Source: Bryobacterales bacterium (GTDB lineage Bacteria; Acidobacteriota; Terriglobia; Bryobacterales; Bryobacteraceae). Taken from it: DNA of 64,000 nt. Under the pieces are notes generated by a model, which was not told where the DNA came from, did no database searches, and was given only the letters and a program-made list of their open reading frames with translations. Positions 26,586-34,914 of the stretch are shown here, piece by piece (the first letter of the stretch is position 1; every line of letters begins with the position of its first letter). Location: positions 1 to 64,000 of the forward strand of contig JAEUQC010000128.1 of NCBI GenBank assembly GCA_016789905.1, written 5' to 3'. Position numbers and translations under genes: made by a program.

Positions 26586-27938
26586 ATGTTTCGCGGCCCG
26601 GCCATCGCGCTGATGCTCACCGCTGGCCTTTGTGCCGGCCAATCCCCTTTCGAGGCCCGTTGGAAGTTTCTCACCCAATCGCTATCGAAGGCGGACCTGT
26701 ACCGCCTGCTTTGGGATGTGCCCAAGGGCGGCGATATCCACAATCACCACGAATATTCCGTCCCCATGACGTTCTGGCTGGAACGTGCCGCCAAGGGGGA
26801 CTATCAAACGCGTGTGCGCCCCGGCTGCGGAGAGACGTTGCCGTGGACCGTGCTCCGTAGCGATTCCGTCGCCGCGCTCCCCGCCTGTGCACAGCGCGAC
26901 TTCGCGCCCATGCGCGCGCTCACCGCCGCGCAAAGGCGAGCCTGGCTCGCCGCCATCACGCTCAGCGAAAGGGAGGCCGGCAAGGCCACCTCGAAGGATG
27001 AGTTTTTCGAGCGCGCCGTCCCGCGCCTCGGCGACTTGGAGCGCGACCCCCAACTCATCGCCGACGCGCTCGTCGTCGCCCAACAGCAGTTGCAAAGCGA
27101 AAACGCCCTATACCTGGAAACACAGGCCGACCCGCGCAGTTTTCCCGGCCTGTCGGCCGATCAAGGCGCCGAAGTGCTCCGCCTCCGCCTGGCCCAGCCG
27201 GATTCCATCGCCACCGGAGTAGCAGTCCGTATGCAGGTTTCCACGCTCCGTTTCGGCGCCCGCGCCGAGGCCGATCTCCGCGACGGATTCGCCTTCGTCA
27301 GCCGGAACATGGACCTCTGGCGTGGCGTCAATCTTGTGGGCCGAGAAGACAATCCGGCCGGCGCGCCCGCGCGCTTTGCCGCCACGTTGCGCGGGCTCCG
27401 CGCCGAGTACCCGCAGGTGAATCTAAGCCTCCACGCCGGCGAAAGCGCGAATGCCGATTCCAACGTGACCGATACGATCTCCCTCGGCGCCTCGCGCATC
27501 GGGCACGGCATCAACGCCCGCCTCGACCCGAAGGCGATGGAGCTACTTCGCACCGGCCGCTACATGATCGAGGTGTGCCTCATGAGCAACCGTGCTCTCG
27601 GCTACGTGCCAGACCTCAAGCGGCACCCGCTCCCCTATTACCTGCGCCAGGGCATCCCGGTAAGCCTGAACACCGACGACCGCGGCATTCTCCGTTCCAA
27701 CCTGACCGACGAGTATTTCGCCGCCGTCACGCAATTCAACCTTACCTGGGACGAAGTGGTTCGCATCGGCCGTTGGAGTCTGGAATATTCGTTCGCCGAA
27801 CCCGAACTGAAGCGGCAACTCCTCGTCCGATACGAACAGAACGTGCTCGCCTTTGAGCGTAAATACGCCGCACCGGATTGGAAACACCGGTTAGCCGAGG
27901 TGCCGGAACCGCGCCGGAACGCGGCCGGGCCGCCTTGA
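26586..27938 (+). CDS. secreted adenosine deaminase (ADA/ADGF-like)
   Basis: The start at ATG 26586, one base after the cytochrome stop, opens a signal peptide (MFRGPAIALMLTAGLCAGQ). The product is 450 aa. Metal and catalytic motifs are DIHNHHEYS (the HxH pair), LSLHAGESAN (zinc His and catalytic Glu), RIGHGI and the LNTDD Asp pair near the end. That full set predicts a working zinc-dependent deaminase of adenosine-type substrates, exported to the periplasm or outside. The tight coupling with a cytochrome is odd and not explained by nucleoside salvage alone. Confidence 0.9.
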   Translation: MFRGPAIALMLTAGLCAGQSPFEARWKFLTQSLSKADLYRLLWDVPKGGDIHNHHEYSVPMTFWLERAAKGDYQTRVRPGCGETLPWTVLRSDSVAALPACAQRDFAPMRALTAAQRRAWLAAITLSEREAGKATSKDEFFERAVPRLGDLERDPQLIADALVVAQQQLQSENALYLETQADPRSFPGLSADQGAEVLRLRLAQPDSIATGVAVRMQVSTLRFGARAEADLRDGFAFVSRNMDLWRGVNLVGREDNPAGAPARFAATLRGLRAEYPQVNLSLHAGESANADSNVTDTISLGASRIGHGINARLDPKAMELLRTGRYMIEVCLMSNRALGYVPDLKRHPLPYYLRQGIPVSLNTDDRGILRSNLTDEYFAAVTQFNLTWDEVVRIGRWSLEYSFAEPELKRQLLVRYEQNVLAFERKYAAPDWKHRLAEVPEPRRNAAGPP

Positions 27939-28573
27939 TTGGCACCGCCGCGCTGGCCGGACGCGTACTGTTGCCACCGCATCGCGGACCTTCCTTTCCA
28001 CGGTCTCGCGCACACAGGGCCAACAAATCCAGCCCGCGTTCTGGCAGCGATGCAAACGCGAACGGCTGACCGGCCAACGGACATGCCACCGGTCACTCCA
28101 CCGTGCCAGCCACGATCCTCCACCACGGCCGCAGACCTTCTGATTGCTGGCCCCTAAAAGGGCTGTTTCGCAATCGTCCTCGCAGCCGAAATCCGGGGGG
28201 TAGTCCGTTCGACATCGACCGGACCATTGTCCGCCCGCAAGAAGGTAGCCGGAACAGGCCAGGCAACGACGGACGGAGACATAGAGCCGGATTTGTCGAA
28301 CGGCTATGGCTGCCCCGCAAAACCGGGGGATCGCCCACCGGGATGAAGCACCACCAGGGTTGGCAGGCCGCGGGTTCCATGCGTAGCGGCCAGCCGGCAA
28401 GGCCGCAGTCGCCCGGCTACCGGCTCCGGAATCATCGAAACGCCTCTAGCGCGGGCAAGTCAGAAGCGCTCCCAAGGGCCCCCAGGCCCGCCGATTTCAG
28501 CCATAGGAAAACACGGTTTCGGGTGCGGCGCCAACGAAGTTTGCCGCCCAAGTCTGTAATCCACCCATGCCGG
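27939..28573. other. 635-bp non-coding stretch with several inverted repeats
   Basis: No frame on either strand reads as protein (Arg/Pro/Ser/Cys-rich in all six). Short complementary arms recur: CATAG-A-GCC with GGCTATG near 28282-28310, and AGCCGG with two copies of CCGGCT near 28390-28430. The neighbouring genes converge (ADA ending 27938 and the response regulator ending 28574), so two terminators should be here but no T-tailed hairpin stands out. It could be a structured RNA or a decayed gene. I cannot match it to a riboswitch or RNA class by eye. Confidence 0.45.
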
Positions 28574-29221
28574 CTAGATCTCATCCATCGAGAGGACCCC
28601 GCGGCGCAGTCCCTGCACAATCGCCTGGGCCCGGTTCTCCGCCCCCAACTTCGCCAGCACCCGCGAGACGTGCGATTTCACCGTCTCCTCGCTCACTCCC
28701 AACGCATCGGCCGCTTCTTTGTTTGAACGGCCGAACGCAACCTGCCGCAGCACTTCCACTTCTCTCGGTGACAATTCTTCCCTCGGCAACGCCGTTTGTG
28801 CCAACAGCCCGGACACCGTTGGGTCGATATAGCGTTTACCCGCCGCCACCGCCCGTACGGCTGCCAGTAGCGTTTCCGGCTCAGCATCTTTCCTGATGTA
28901 GCCGGCCGCTCCAGCCCGCAGAACGGCGAGCAGTCTGGGCTCATCCGTTGACGCGGTGAGCGCAACAACCTGCGTGTCCGTCCGCTGCGCGCGAATCCGA
29001 CGAGTTGTCTCAATACCATCGATTCCGCCCGGAAGCAGAAGATCGACGACGGCAACGCGTGGCCTCCATTCAGCCAAATTCGCCAGCAACTCTTCGCCAG
29101 TGGCGCAGGCGCCCACCACGTCGAGATCGCCGAACAGATCGAAATACGCCCGCAAACTGCGCGTCACCACGCGGTGGTCGTCCAGTAACGCAACGCGAAT
29201 CGGAACGCCGCGAATGCTCAT
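28574..29221 (-). CDS. NarL/LuxR-family response regulator
   Basis: The product is 215 aa. The receiver domain spans residues 8-125 with acidic pocket LLDDH, phospho-acceptor Asp60 in VAVVDLLLPG, Thr in VVALTAST and Lys in YIRKDAEPE. The LuxR-type helix-turn-helix covers about 148-210 (LSPREVEVLRQVAFGRSNKE, then VSEETVKSHVSRVLAKLG). GGAG sits 5 bp before the ATG. The probable partner kinase is encoded on the same strand, but 661 bp upstream, separated by a repeat array. Confidence 0.95.
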   Translation of the reverse strand: MSIRGVPIRVALLDDHRVVTRSLRAYFDLFGDLDVVGACATGEELLANLAEWRPRVAVVDLLLPGGIDGIETTRRIRAQRTDTQVVALTASTDEPRLLAVLRAGAAGYIRKDAEPETLLAAVRAVAAGKRYIDPTVSGLLAQTALPREELSPREVEVLRQVAFGRSNKEAADALGVSEETVKSHVSRVLAKLGAENRAQAIVQGLRRGVLSMDEI

Positions 29222-29578
29222 GTCTGCTCCATTCTATGCCGCCGCGCGCCATGGGCGACCCGCATTTCCGGCGGTGCGAAGCCTGCCCATCAACACCGCC
29301 CCGCGCACACTCATCGTTCGCGGCCATCACAATCGGCCGTAATCCGCGCACCCAGCGGCGACTCGCAGGAGCCGGAACGCAACCGTTGCATAGCGCGCGC
29401 CACACCGGAGAAATGCGCCCTCCATCAGGCAACGCCTCCATCGGAGTACCCAACACCAGCGCGCGAACCTTGGCGCTCCTTGGTCTCTCTCCAGCACAAT
29501 CCGCAAGCGGTGCTTCCTCCCTCAAGGCGGCTCCATCGAACAGCCTGCATCGTCTCTGACGTACCTGCATCAACGCGA
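29222..29578. other. unassigned spacer between response regulator and 70-bp repeats
   Basis: This part of the kinase-regulator spacer has no convincing coding frame. The minus-strand end next to 29221 carries the regulator's ribosome site and a CATAGAAT sequence that could be a -10 box, so the regulator may have its own promoter. Nothing else was recognised. Confidence 0.4.
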
Positions 29579-29919
29579 CCCGCTTCGCCGCGACAGCCAG
29601 TCTCGCACCCGCCGCCCTCGGCGCCGCATCCCGCTGCCGTTCCCCCGGCCCGCTTCGCCGCGACAGCCAGTCTCGCACCCGCCACCCCCGGTGCCGTATC
29701 CCGCTGCCGTTCCCCCGGCCCGCTTCGCCGCGACAGCCAGTCTCGCACCCGCCGCCCCCGGCGACGTATCCCGCTGCCGTTCCCCCGGCCCGCTTCGCCG
29801 CGACAGCCAGTATCGCACCCACCGCCCTCGGCGACGTATCCCGCCGCCGTTCCTTCGGCCCGGCTCGCCGTAACGGCCGGAATCATACCTCCGCCACTCT
29901 GCGGCGTCCCTTCCGCCGG
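29579..29919. repeat. 70-bp tandem repeat, four copies plus a degenerate fifth
   Basis: Units at 29579-29648, 29649-29718, 29719-29788 and 29789-29858 differ by only a few substitutions; each begins CCCGCTTCGCCGCGACAGCC. A degenerate fifth copy starts at 29859 (15 of the first 20 bases match) and continues past 29883 into the 3' end of the histidine kinase gene. Because 70 is not a multiple of three, the array cannot be a protein repeat. There are no unique spacers, so it is not a CRISPR array. Growth by tandem duplication from the kinase 3' end is the simplest reading. Confidence 0.9.
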
Positions 29920-31163
29920 GCACGGAAATACAGCCCTAGAAAGATCGTGCCCGCCCCGACAATCGCTCCCATCAACACCGGCTGGAGGGAATTACCCCCT
30001 CTCTCCCCGCTCACCCAAAGCAGCCCAACCGCGGCCAACAGCGCCAGTACCACCAAAACAAACCGGTTCTGCCTTGGCGCCTCCTCTCTCTCGCTTACGA
30101 GCGGCACCCATATCCGCACACACGTCCCGGCCCCGTGCGCGGTTTCCAGTTGATACGCCCCTCCCAATTCCGCGGCGCGCGCCCCCATATTTCGAAGCCC
30201 CATTCCGGAAGCGGGCAAACTTGGATCAAACCCCGCGCCATCGTCCCGAATCGTTATCGAAAGGTCCCGCGAGGTTCCTTCCAATCGAATCGAAATGTGC
30301 GAAGCGCGGGCATGACGAGCACTGTTCGAAAGCGCCTCCTGCGCCACTCGAAGCAGCGCCTGCGCCGTCCCCGGCGGCAACGTGGCCTCGTCGGAGGGAA
30401 GCCCTGCGGTGACCAGATCCACCGCCGCGCCCGTACGGAACGCGGTCGTCTCTCGCAAACGCTGCAGCGCAGCAAGCAGTCCGCTCATCCCCATCGGTGT
30501 CGCTCGCAATTGATCCAGCATTGCATCCATTTCCGTCATCGCGTCGCGAGCGGCTCCGCGCACCTGCTCCACCGCCAGTGCCGCCGCCTCTGGTGCCGTC
30601 CCCATCGCCGCCTGTGCCGTCGCCGCGCTCGTTTGAATCGCGAAGATTTGCTGCTTGATCGAATCATGCAGATCGCGCGCTAGCCGGTTTCGCTCCTCCT
30701 GCCCGGCCGCGCGCCGGATTTCGTCCTCGTAACGGGAACGCAGCCCAGCGGCCGCAATGTGCCCGGCGAACGTACCGCGATTTTGCAGACGCCACAAGGT
30801 GATCAACAATGCGCACGTAAGAAAGAGCGCCGCCGGCCAGGTCGGCAGTGTTCCATCGAATATGGCCTGGTACTGCGCCAACAAAAGCAACGCGGTAACC
30901 CATTGGCCGAAGAAGAACAGCAGCAAACCCCGATTGCGCTCAGCCGGACTGCTTACGCCGGCGAGCGCCCTGGCGAAGCAGGCCCAGGCAACAAACATCA
31001 CGCCGACCAGGCGCAATATTGTATTCCCCGCATACGGAGTCGACGGTGCATACGTGTGCGCGGGCGTCGGCCCGAACAACAGAACGCCTCCCCCGGCGAA
31101 CAACAGCAGCGAGTAGATTTTCAGTACTCTTCGCAATGATGGTGTTTCTGTGGGAACTGGCAT
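29883..31163 (-). CDS. membrane sensor histidine kinase (NarX/DesK-type, HisKA_3)
   Basis: The product is 426 aa. Hydrophobic segments lie at about 14-32, 47-67, 80-98 and 108-124. The dimerisation helix has the phospho-acceptor His166 in ERNRLARDLHDSIKQQ. The ATPase domain follows with AQEALSNSARHA (N box), DDGAGFDPS (G1) and GMGLRNMGARA (G2). Unusually, after the ATPase domain there are two more hydrophobic segments (about 369-386 and 395-416), ending in a basic tail RARRKGRRRV. It is the likely partner of the LuxR-type regulator downstream. The 3' end merges into the 70-bp repeat array. Confidence 0.92.
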   Translation of the reverse strand: MPVPTETPSLRRVLKIYSLLLFAGGGVLLFGPTPAHTYAPSTPYAGNTILRLVGVMFVAWACFARALAGVSSPAERNRGLLLFFFGQWVTALLLLAQYQAIFDGTLPTWPAALFLTCALLITLWRLQNRGTFAGHIAAAGLRSRYEDEIRRAAGQEERNRLARDLHDSIKQQIFAIQTSAATAQAAMGTAPEAAALAVEQVRGAARDAMTEMDAMLDQLRATPMGMSGLLAALQRLRETTAFRTGAAVDLVTAGLPSDEATLPPGTAQALLRVAQEALSNSARHARASHISIRLEGTSRDLSITIRDDGAGFDPSLPASGMGLRNMGARAAELGGAYQLETAHGAGTCVRIWVPLVSEREEAPRQNRFVLVVLALLAAVGLLWVSGERGGNSLQPVLMGAIVGAGTIFLGLYFRARRKGRRRVAEV

Positions 31164-31222
31164 AGCCTACGGTAACCGAGACCGCGGATATCCCACATCA
31201 CCCGGCCGGCGCAATTCTCAAT

Positions 31223-31236
31223 CCCCCAATTGGGGG
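31223..31236. promoter_or_regulatory. perfect 14-bp palindrome upstream of the kinase gene
   Basis: CCCCCAATTGGGGG lies 60 bp upstream of the kinase start and 32 bp past the receptor gene stop, both on the minus strand. As DNA it is a symmetric protein-binding candidate. As RNA it is a 5-bp GC hairpin with an AAUU loop, but without a U-tract, so a terminator role is less likely. Confidence 0.45.
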
Positions 31237-31267
31237 AAACCGCGCCACGTCTGTGCCGGCTCATCAC

Positions 31268-34200
31268 TCACCACTTCAACCGCAACGCCGTCTGCATCGT
31301 GCGCGGTCCGCCGATCGTCGATGAAATCACCCCCGCCGTCCCAGGCCCGTTCGCCGCGAACGTCGATGCCGGATTGGCGAACACCGGGGAGTTGAATGCG
31401 TTGTACATCTCCCACCGGAACTCCACTCTGTACCGTTCCTTCACCGCCAGTTGCTTGCCGAACATGAAGTCGTACTGGATCTGGCTTGGGCCCCGCAGAA
31501 TATTCCGTCCGCTATTGCCCCATTGGTCCAGCGAATCGGTAAAAGGCGATGGATCAAAATATCCCCCCAACCGGTCCTGTACCCGCCCGCTTTTCACCGC
31601 GTCCTGCGCCGTTTTTCCAGGAGCCATGCTCAAACGAACCCGAGTCGGCTGCGCGAACGTCGCGTTCCGCGTCGAATTCCCAATCAACGAAAACGGCGCC
31701 CCCGATTGCAGCGTCGCCAGCCCGCTTACACTCCAGCCTCCCAGCAGTCCTTTCCACTTCTTCGGTGCCGGAATCTCAAGAACGTACGCCGTCGTAAACC
31801 GGTGCGCCCGGTCAAAGTCCGACGGTCCCCGGTTATTCGCGATGTTGAACGCATTGTGCTCCACGATCGCCCCATCGCTCGACACCGTGTCGATCGACTT
31901 GGCGAACGTATACGAAAAGTTCCCCGTAACCAGCTTCCCCATCCGGCGACGCATATTCGCTTGCAACCCGTGATAGGACGACTTCCCCCAGTTTCCGCGC
32001 TGCCGGAACCCGCCCGCCCGGTTCAACCCCAGAAACTCCGGTTTCACAAAAAAATCCGGCGAAATCGCAGCGCCCGCCGAATTGATCAACGAGTCAAAAC
32101 CATTCACCGGCATCACCCGCGGGTCCTGCGGTTGAGCCAGATTCAGCCGCGCCAACAGTCCCACCCCGCGCGATCCCACATACCGGATATCCAACAAATT
32201 CCCCCGGTCCAACTCGTACTGCACGTTCATTGTCCACTGCTGCACATACGGAGTCTTCAGGAACGGGTCAACAAAGGTGTTGTTCTTCGCGCTGAACGGC
32301 GATGTGGCCGGAAACGCCGACCCATCGAACCGCCGCCAACTCGGCGTTCCCGCGGCATTCTTCGCAATCGTCACATTCAGTGGAATTTGGAACGGATTCA
32401 CATTTAGCCGCGGATACGGGTCCGCCATATCGGCCGGCGCCGGTACATTCTGGTAGATGAAAAACGGCGCCGATAGCTGTAGGTCCGATTTGATCGCGCC
32501 CGATACCCGCTCGAAAAAGATCCCATATCCGGTGCGCAACACCAGCTTTGACGTTGGCTGCCACGCCATCCCAAGCCGCGGGGCCACGTTATTGCGGTCC
32601 GGCTTAATCGTCGAACGCCATGGAGCCTTGTAAACCTGGTCCAGATTGAATCCCACACCCGGCTCCACCAGAATGCCGATTTGCAGCGGATTGAAATTCG
32701 GCTGGAAGAACGGACTCTCCTCATCGACGTAAAACCCCGGCTTCAGTCCTAACGCCGCCGCCGCTTCCTGCGTGTAGTAGTTGCCCATCCGCCCCTGAAC
32801 ATCGTTCGGATTGCCGAAAAGGTCGTAACGAACTCCCGCGTTCACCGTCAGTCCCTTCCGCACCCGCCAGTCGTCCTGTACGAACAGGCTGACGTCTCTC
32901 ATCCGGAAATGTCGCCGCGTATCGCCCTGGTCCAAATCGCTGCCGCCTCCGGCCGCCCCATGTCCGGTGAAGAATAGCACCCAGTTGTCATAGTCCAGGT
33001 CGCCATTCGTTCGCGCCATATACTCACCCTTCAACTCCGGGCGCCGGAACTCCCCGCCGAAATGCAGCGTGTGCCGGCCAGTTGTGTAGCTCATCGTCTC
33101 GGCTAGGTTCACCACTCGCTGCCGGTCGAAAAAGTCCCACGCATTCCCGATTCCCGAAGTGGATCGTTGTGTATTGATATCGATCGTTGGCATCAAAGAT
33201 GCCAATCCTCCGATTGATTTCTCCAACGGATTGTATATCCCCAGCGTCGAGTTCTGAATATCCCGATAGAGCGAGATTCGCGTATTGAACAGCTCAAAGA
33301 ATCCGCCGCGAAACTCGCTTACGAAACGCCCGCCAACCGTCCGCGTCCAGTTCAGCGACGCCGCCCACGAAGGCGTTTGTCCCTGCGTCGGAGAGGGTGA
33401 CGAGTTCGCCCACCCAAACGCTTCTTCCACAAACGATGCGGCCTTGGTGTAATTCAACCGCAGCCGGCTCGAAGCCGAAAGGGAGTGATCAATCGTCCCC
33501 GTCCCTGACCATGTTTGGAACTTTGTCGGGAAAGACTGCTGCAATAATCGCTCCGTACCATAGCTCAGCGTTCCCGGCAGCAATGGCATCGAACTCGTCG
33601 CCGAAGGCAGCAGAAACTGCCCGTTGCGCTTTACGTTCAAAACATTGATCGCCACCGGATGAATGTCCGATGGAGTCAGCAAACGCAATGCCGGCGTTGC
33701 CGTGTCGGCAAAGAACTTTCGCTCCAACCCCGCCACCTGTTCGGCCGGAAACGCCCGCAGACTCTGTAGAAACCGCGCCGCGAATCCCGGAGTCTGCGCC
33801 CCGCTTTGCAGCCATTGGTTCGCCACGCCCGCAATCGATTCCCGCGTCCGCGTATCGCCCAATCCCTCCGGTATTCCTGTCGCCGCAATCGCTCTGGCCG
33901 CATAGCCAGACAAGAACTCCACCCTCTGCACGGACCCGAAATAAAACGTGCGATCCTTCCGTATCTTCCCGCCAAACGTAACACCGGTCTCGTTCCGCCG
34001 AAACTTCGGCCGCCCCGTCCCCGCACGGTTCAGAAAGAATTCGTTCGCGTTCAGTTTCTCGTTCTGGAAGAAGTGATACGCCGACCCATGAAAATCGTTG
34101 CTCCCGCCCCGCGTAATCATCTGAATGTTCCCGCCGCCATTCCGTCCCGTCATCGCCGAATAGAGCGCCGTCTGCATCTCCACCACTTCCAGCGAGTCCA

Positions 34201-34849
34201 GCGGGATCTGAATATTGCTGCCCAGACCCCCTCCACTGTTCATCATGTTCGTCGCGTCGATTCCGTTCAGCGAAAGCGAGTTATTCGATGGCCGCGCCCC
34301 GTTCACCGATGGGTTCAGCGATTGCGTCGCGTCGTCGGCCTGCGCGCCCGGCGCCGTGGCCAGATTCATCCCTTTGCCTGTCCGGTCCGGCAGCGGCGCG
34401 GTCACGCCTGCTTCGGCCACCAGCAAGTGCGTGATGTTTCGCGACGCCGTCGGCAGCGACTGTATCTGTTGCGAGGTCAGCGACACCGATTGCGTAGCCC
34501 GAGAAGGCTGCAGCATGTCGGCCGTTGCAGACACCTGCACCTGCTCCACCATCGAACGCGTCCGCAGTACCAGATTGGCCGTACCTCCCGCGACGGTCGC
34601 GACACCAGCGGTCTCGAAGCCGCTGAAGGATGCTTCCACTTTGCCTGGCTGGCAAACGGTCTGTTTTAACGCCGCCTCGCCCTTGGCATCGGTCAGCGCC
34701 TGAATGGTTGCGCCGTTGGCGGGCTTCCAGGTTACGCGGGCGCCCGCGATTCGGCCACCCGTAAGGTCTTCGACAGTGACGGCCAGATCACACGATCCCT
34801 GCCCCCAGCCGGCTAAACACACAACCATTGCAAGCAACAATAGACGCAT
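31268..34849 (-). CDS. Oar-like TonB-dependent receptor with carboxypeptidase-regulatory domain
   Basis: The product is 1193 aa. A signal peptide (MRLLLLAMVVCLAGWGQG) is followed by a carboxypeptidase-regulatory-like beta sandwich (about 22-98, DLAVTVEDLTGGRIAGARVT). A plug-like domain covers about 110-240 (IQSLPTASRNITHLL, SLNGIDATNM, GGNIQMITRGGSN), and the rest is a 22-strand-type barrel ending in an aromatic C-terminus (MQTALRLKW). These outer-membrane proteins are abundant in acidobacteria and are thought to take up large ligands, often glycans. No partner glycan locus is next to it. The sensor kinase lies 104 bp downstream. Confidence 0.93.
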   Translation of the reverse strand: MRLLLLAMVVCLAGWGQGSCDLAVTVEDLTGGRIAGARVTWKPANGATIQALTDAKGEAALKQTVCQPGKVEASFSGFETAGVATVAGGTANLVLRTRSMVEQVQVSATADMLQPSRATQSVSLTSQQIQSLPTASRNITHLLVAEAGVTAPLPDRTGKGMNLATAPGAQADDATQSLNPSVNGARPSNNSLSLNGIDATNMMNSGGGLGSNIQIPLDSLEVVEMQTALYSAMTGRNGGGNIQMITRGGSNDFHGSAYHFFQNEKLNANEFFLNRAGTGRPKFRRNETGVTFGGKIRKDRTFYFGSVQRVEFLSGYAARAIAATGIPEGLGDTRTRESIAGVANQWLQSGAQTPGFAARFLQSLRAFPAEQVAGLERKFFADTATPALRLLTPSDIHPVAINVLNVKRNGQFLLPSATSSMPLLPGTLSYGTERLLQQSFPTKFQTWSGTGTIDHSLSASSRLRLNYTKAASFVEEAFGWANSSPSPTQGQTPSWAASLNWTRTVGGRFVSEFRGGFFELFNTRISLYRDIQNSTLGIYNPLEKSIGGLASLMPTIDINTQRSTSGIGNAWDFFDRQRVVNLAETMSYTTGRHTLHFGGEFRRPELKGEYMARTNGDLDYDNWVLFFTGHGAAGGGSDLDQGDTRRHFRMRDVSLFVQDDWRVRKGLTVNAGVRYDLFGNPNDVQGRMGNYYTQEAAAALGLKPGFYVDEESPFFQPNFNPLQIGILVEPGVGFNLDQVYKAPWRSTIKPDRNNVAPRLGMAWQPTSKLVLRTGYGIFFERVSGAIKSDLQLSAPFFIYQNVPAPADMADPYPRLNVNPFQIPLNVTIAKNAAGTPSWRRFDGSAFPATSPFSAKNNTFVDPFLKTPYVQQWTMNVQYELDRGNLLDIRYVGSRGVGLLARLNLAQPQDPRVMPVNGFDSLINSAGAAISPDFFVKPEFLGLNRAGGFRQRGNWGKSSYHGLQANMRRRMGKLVTGNFSYTFAKSIDTVSSDGAIVEHNAFNIANNRGPSDFDRAHRFTTAYVLEIPAPKKWKGLLGGWSVSGLATLQSGAPFSLIGNSTRNATFAQPTRVRLSMAPGKTAQDAVKSGRVQDRLGGYFDPSPFTDSLDQWGNSGRNILRGPSQIQYDFMFGKQLAVKERYRVEFRWEMYNAFNSPVFANPASTFAANGPGTAGVISSTIGGPRTMQTALRLKW

Positions 34850-34914
34850 GCGTAAAGACTACGAAACGCATGTGAACTCCTGACGAATCAGGAATGACAC
34901 TCTCGCAACATTCG

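Noticed and set aside
28180..28450. c-di-GMP-I (GEMM) riboswitch
   Set aside because: Only a partial GGTAGCCGGG-like match on the minus strand; the required GCAAAGCC-type segment at the right distance is missing, and no gene follows closely.
29425..29886. 153-codon repetitive minus-strand protein across the tandem repeat
   Set aside because: The 70-bp period shifts the frame in every unit, so a repeated peptide cannot be selected; it is a by-product of the repeat.
29579..29919. CRISPR array
   Set aside because: Units are directly adjacent with no unique spacers, the period is 70 bp, and no cas genes are present.
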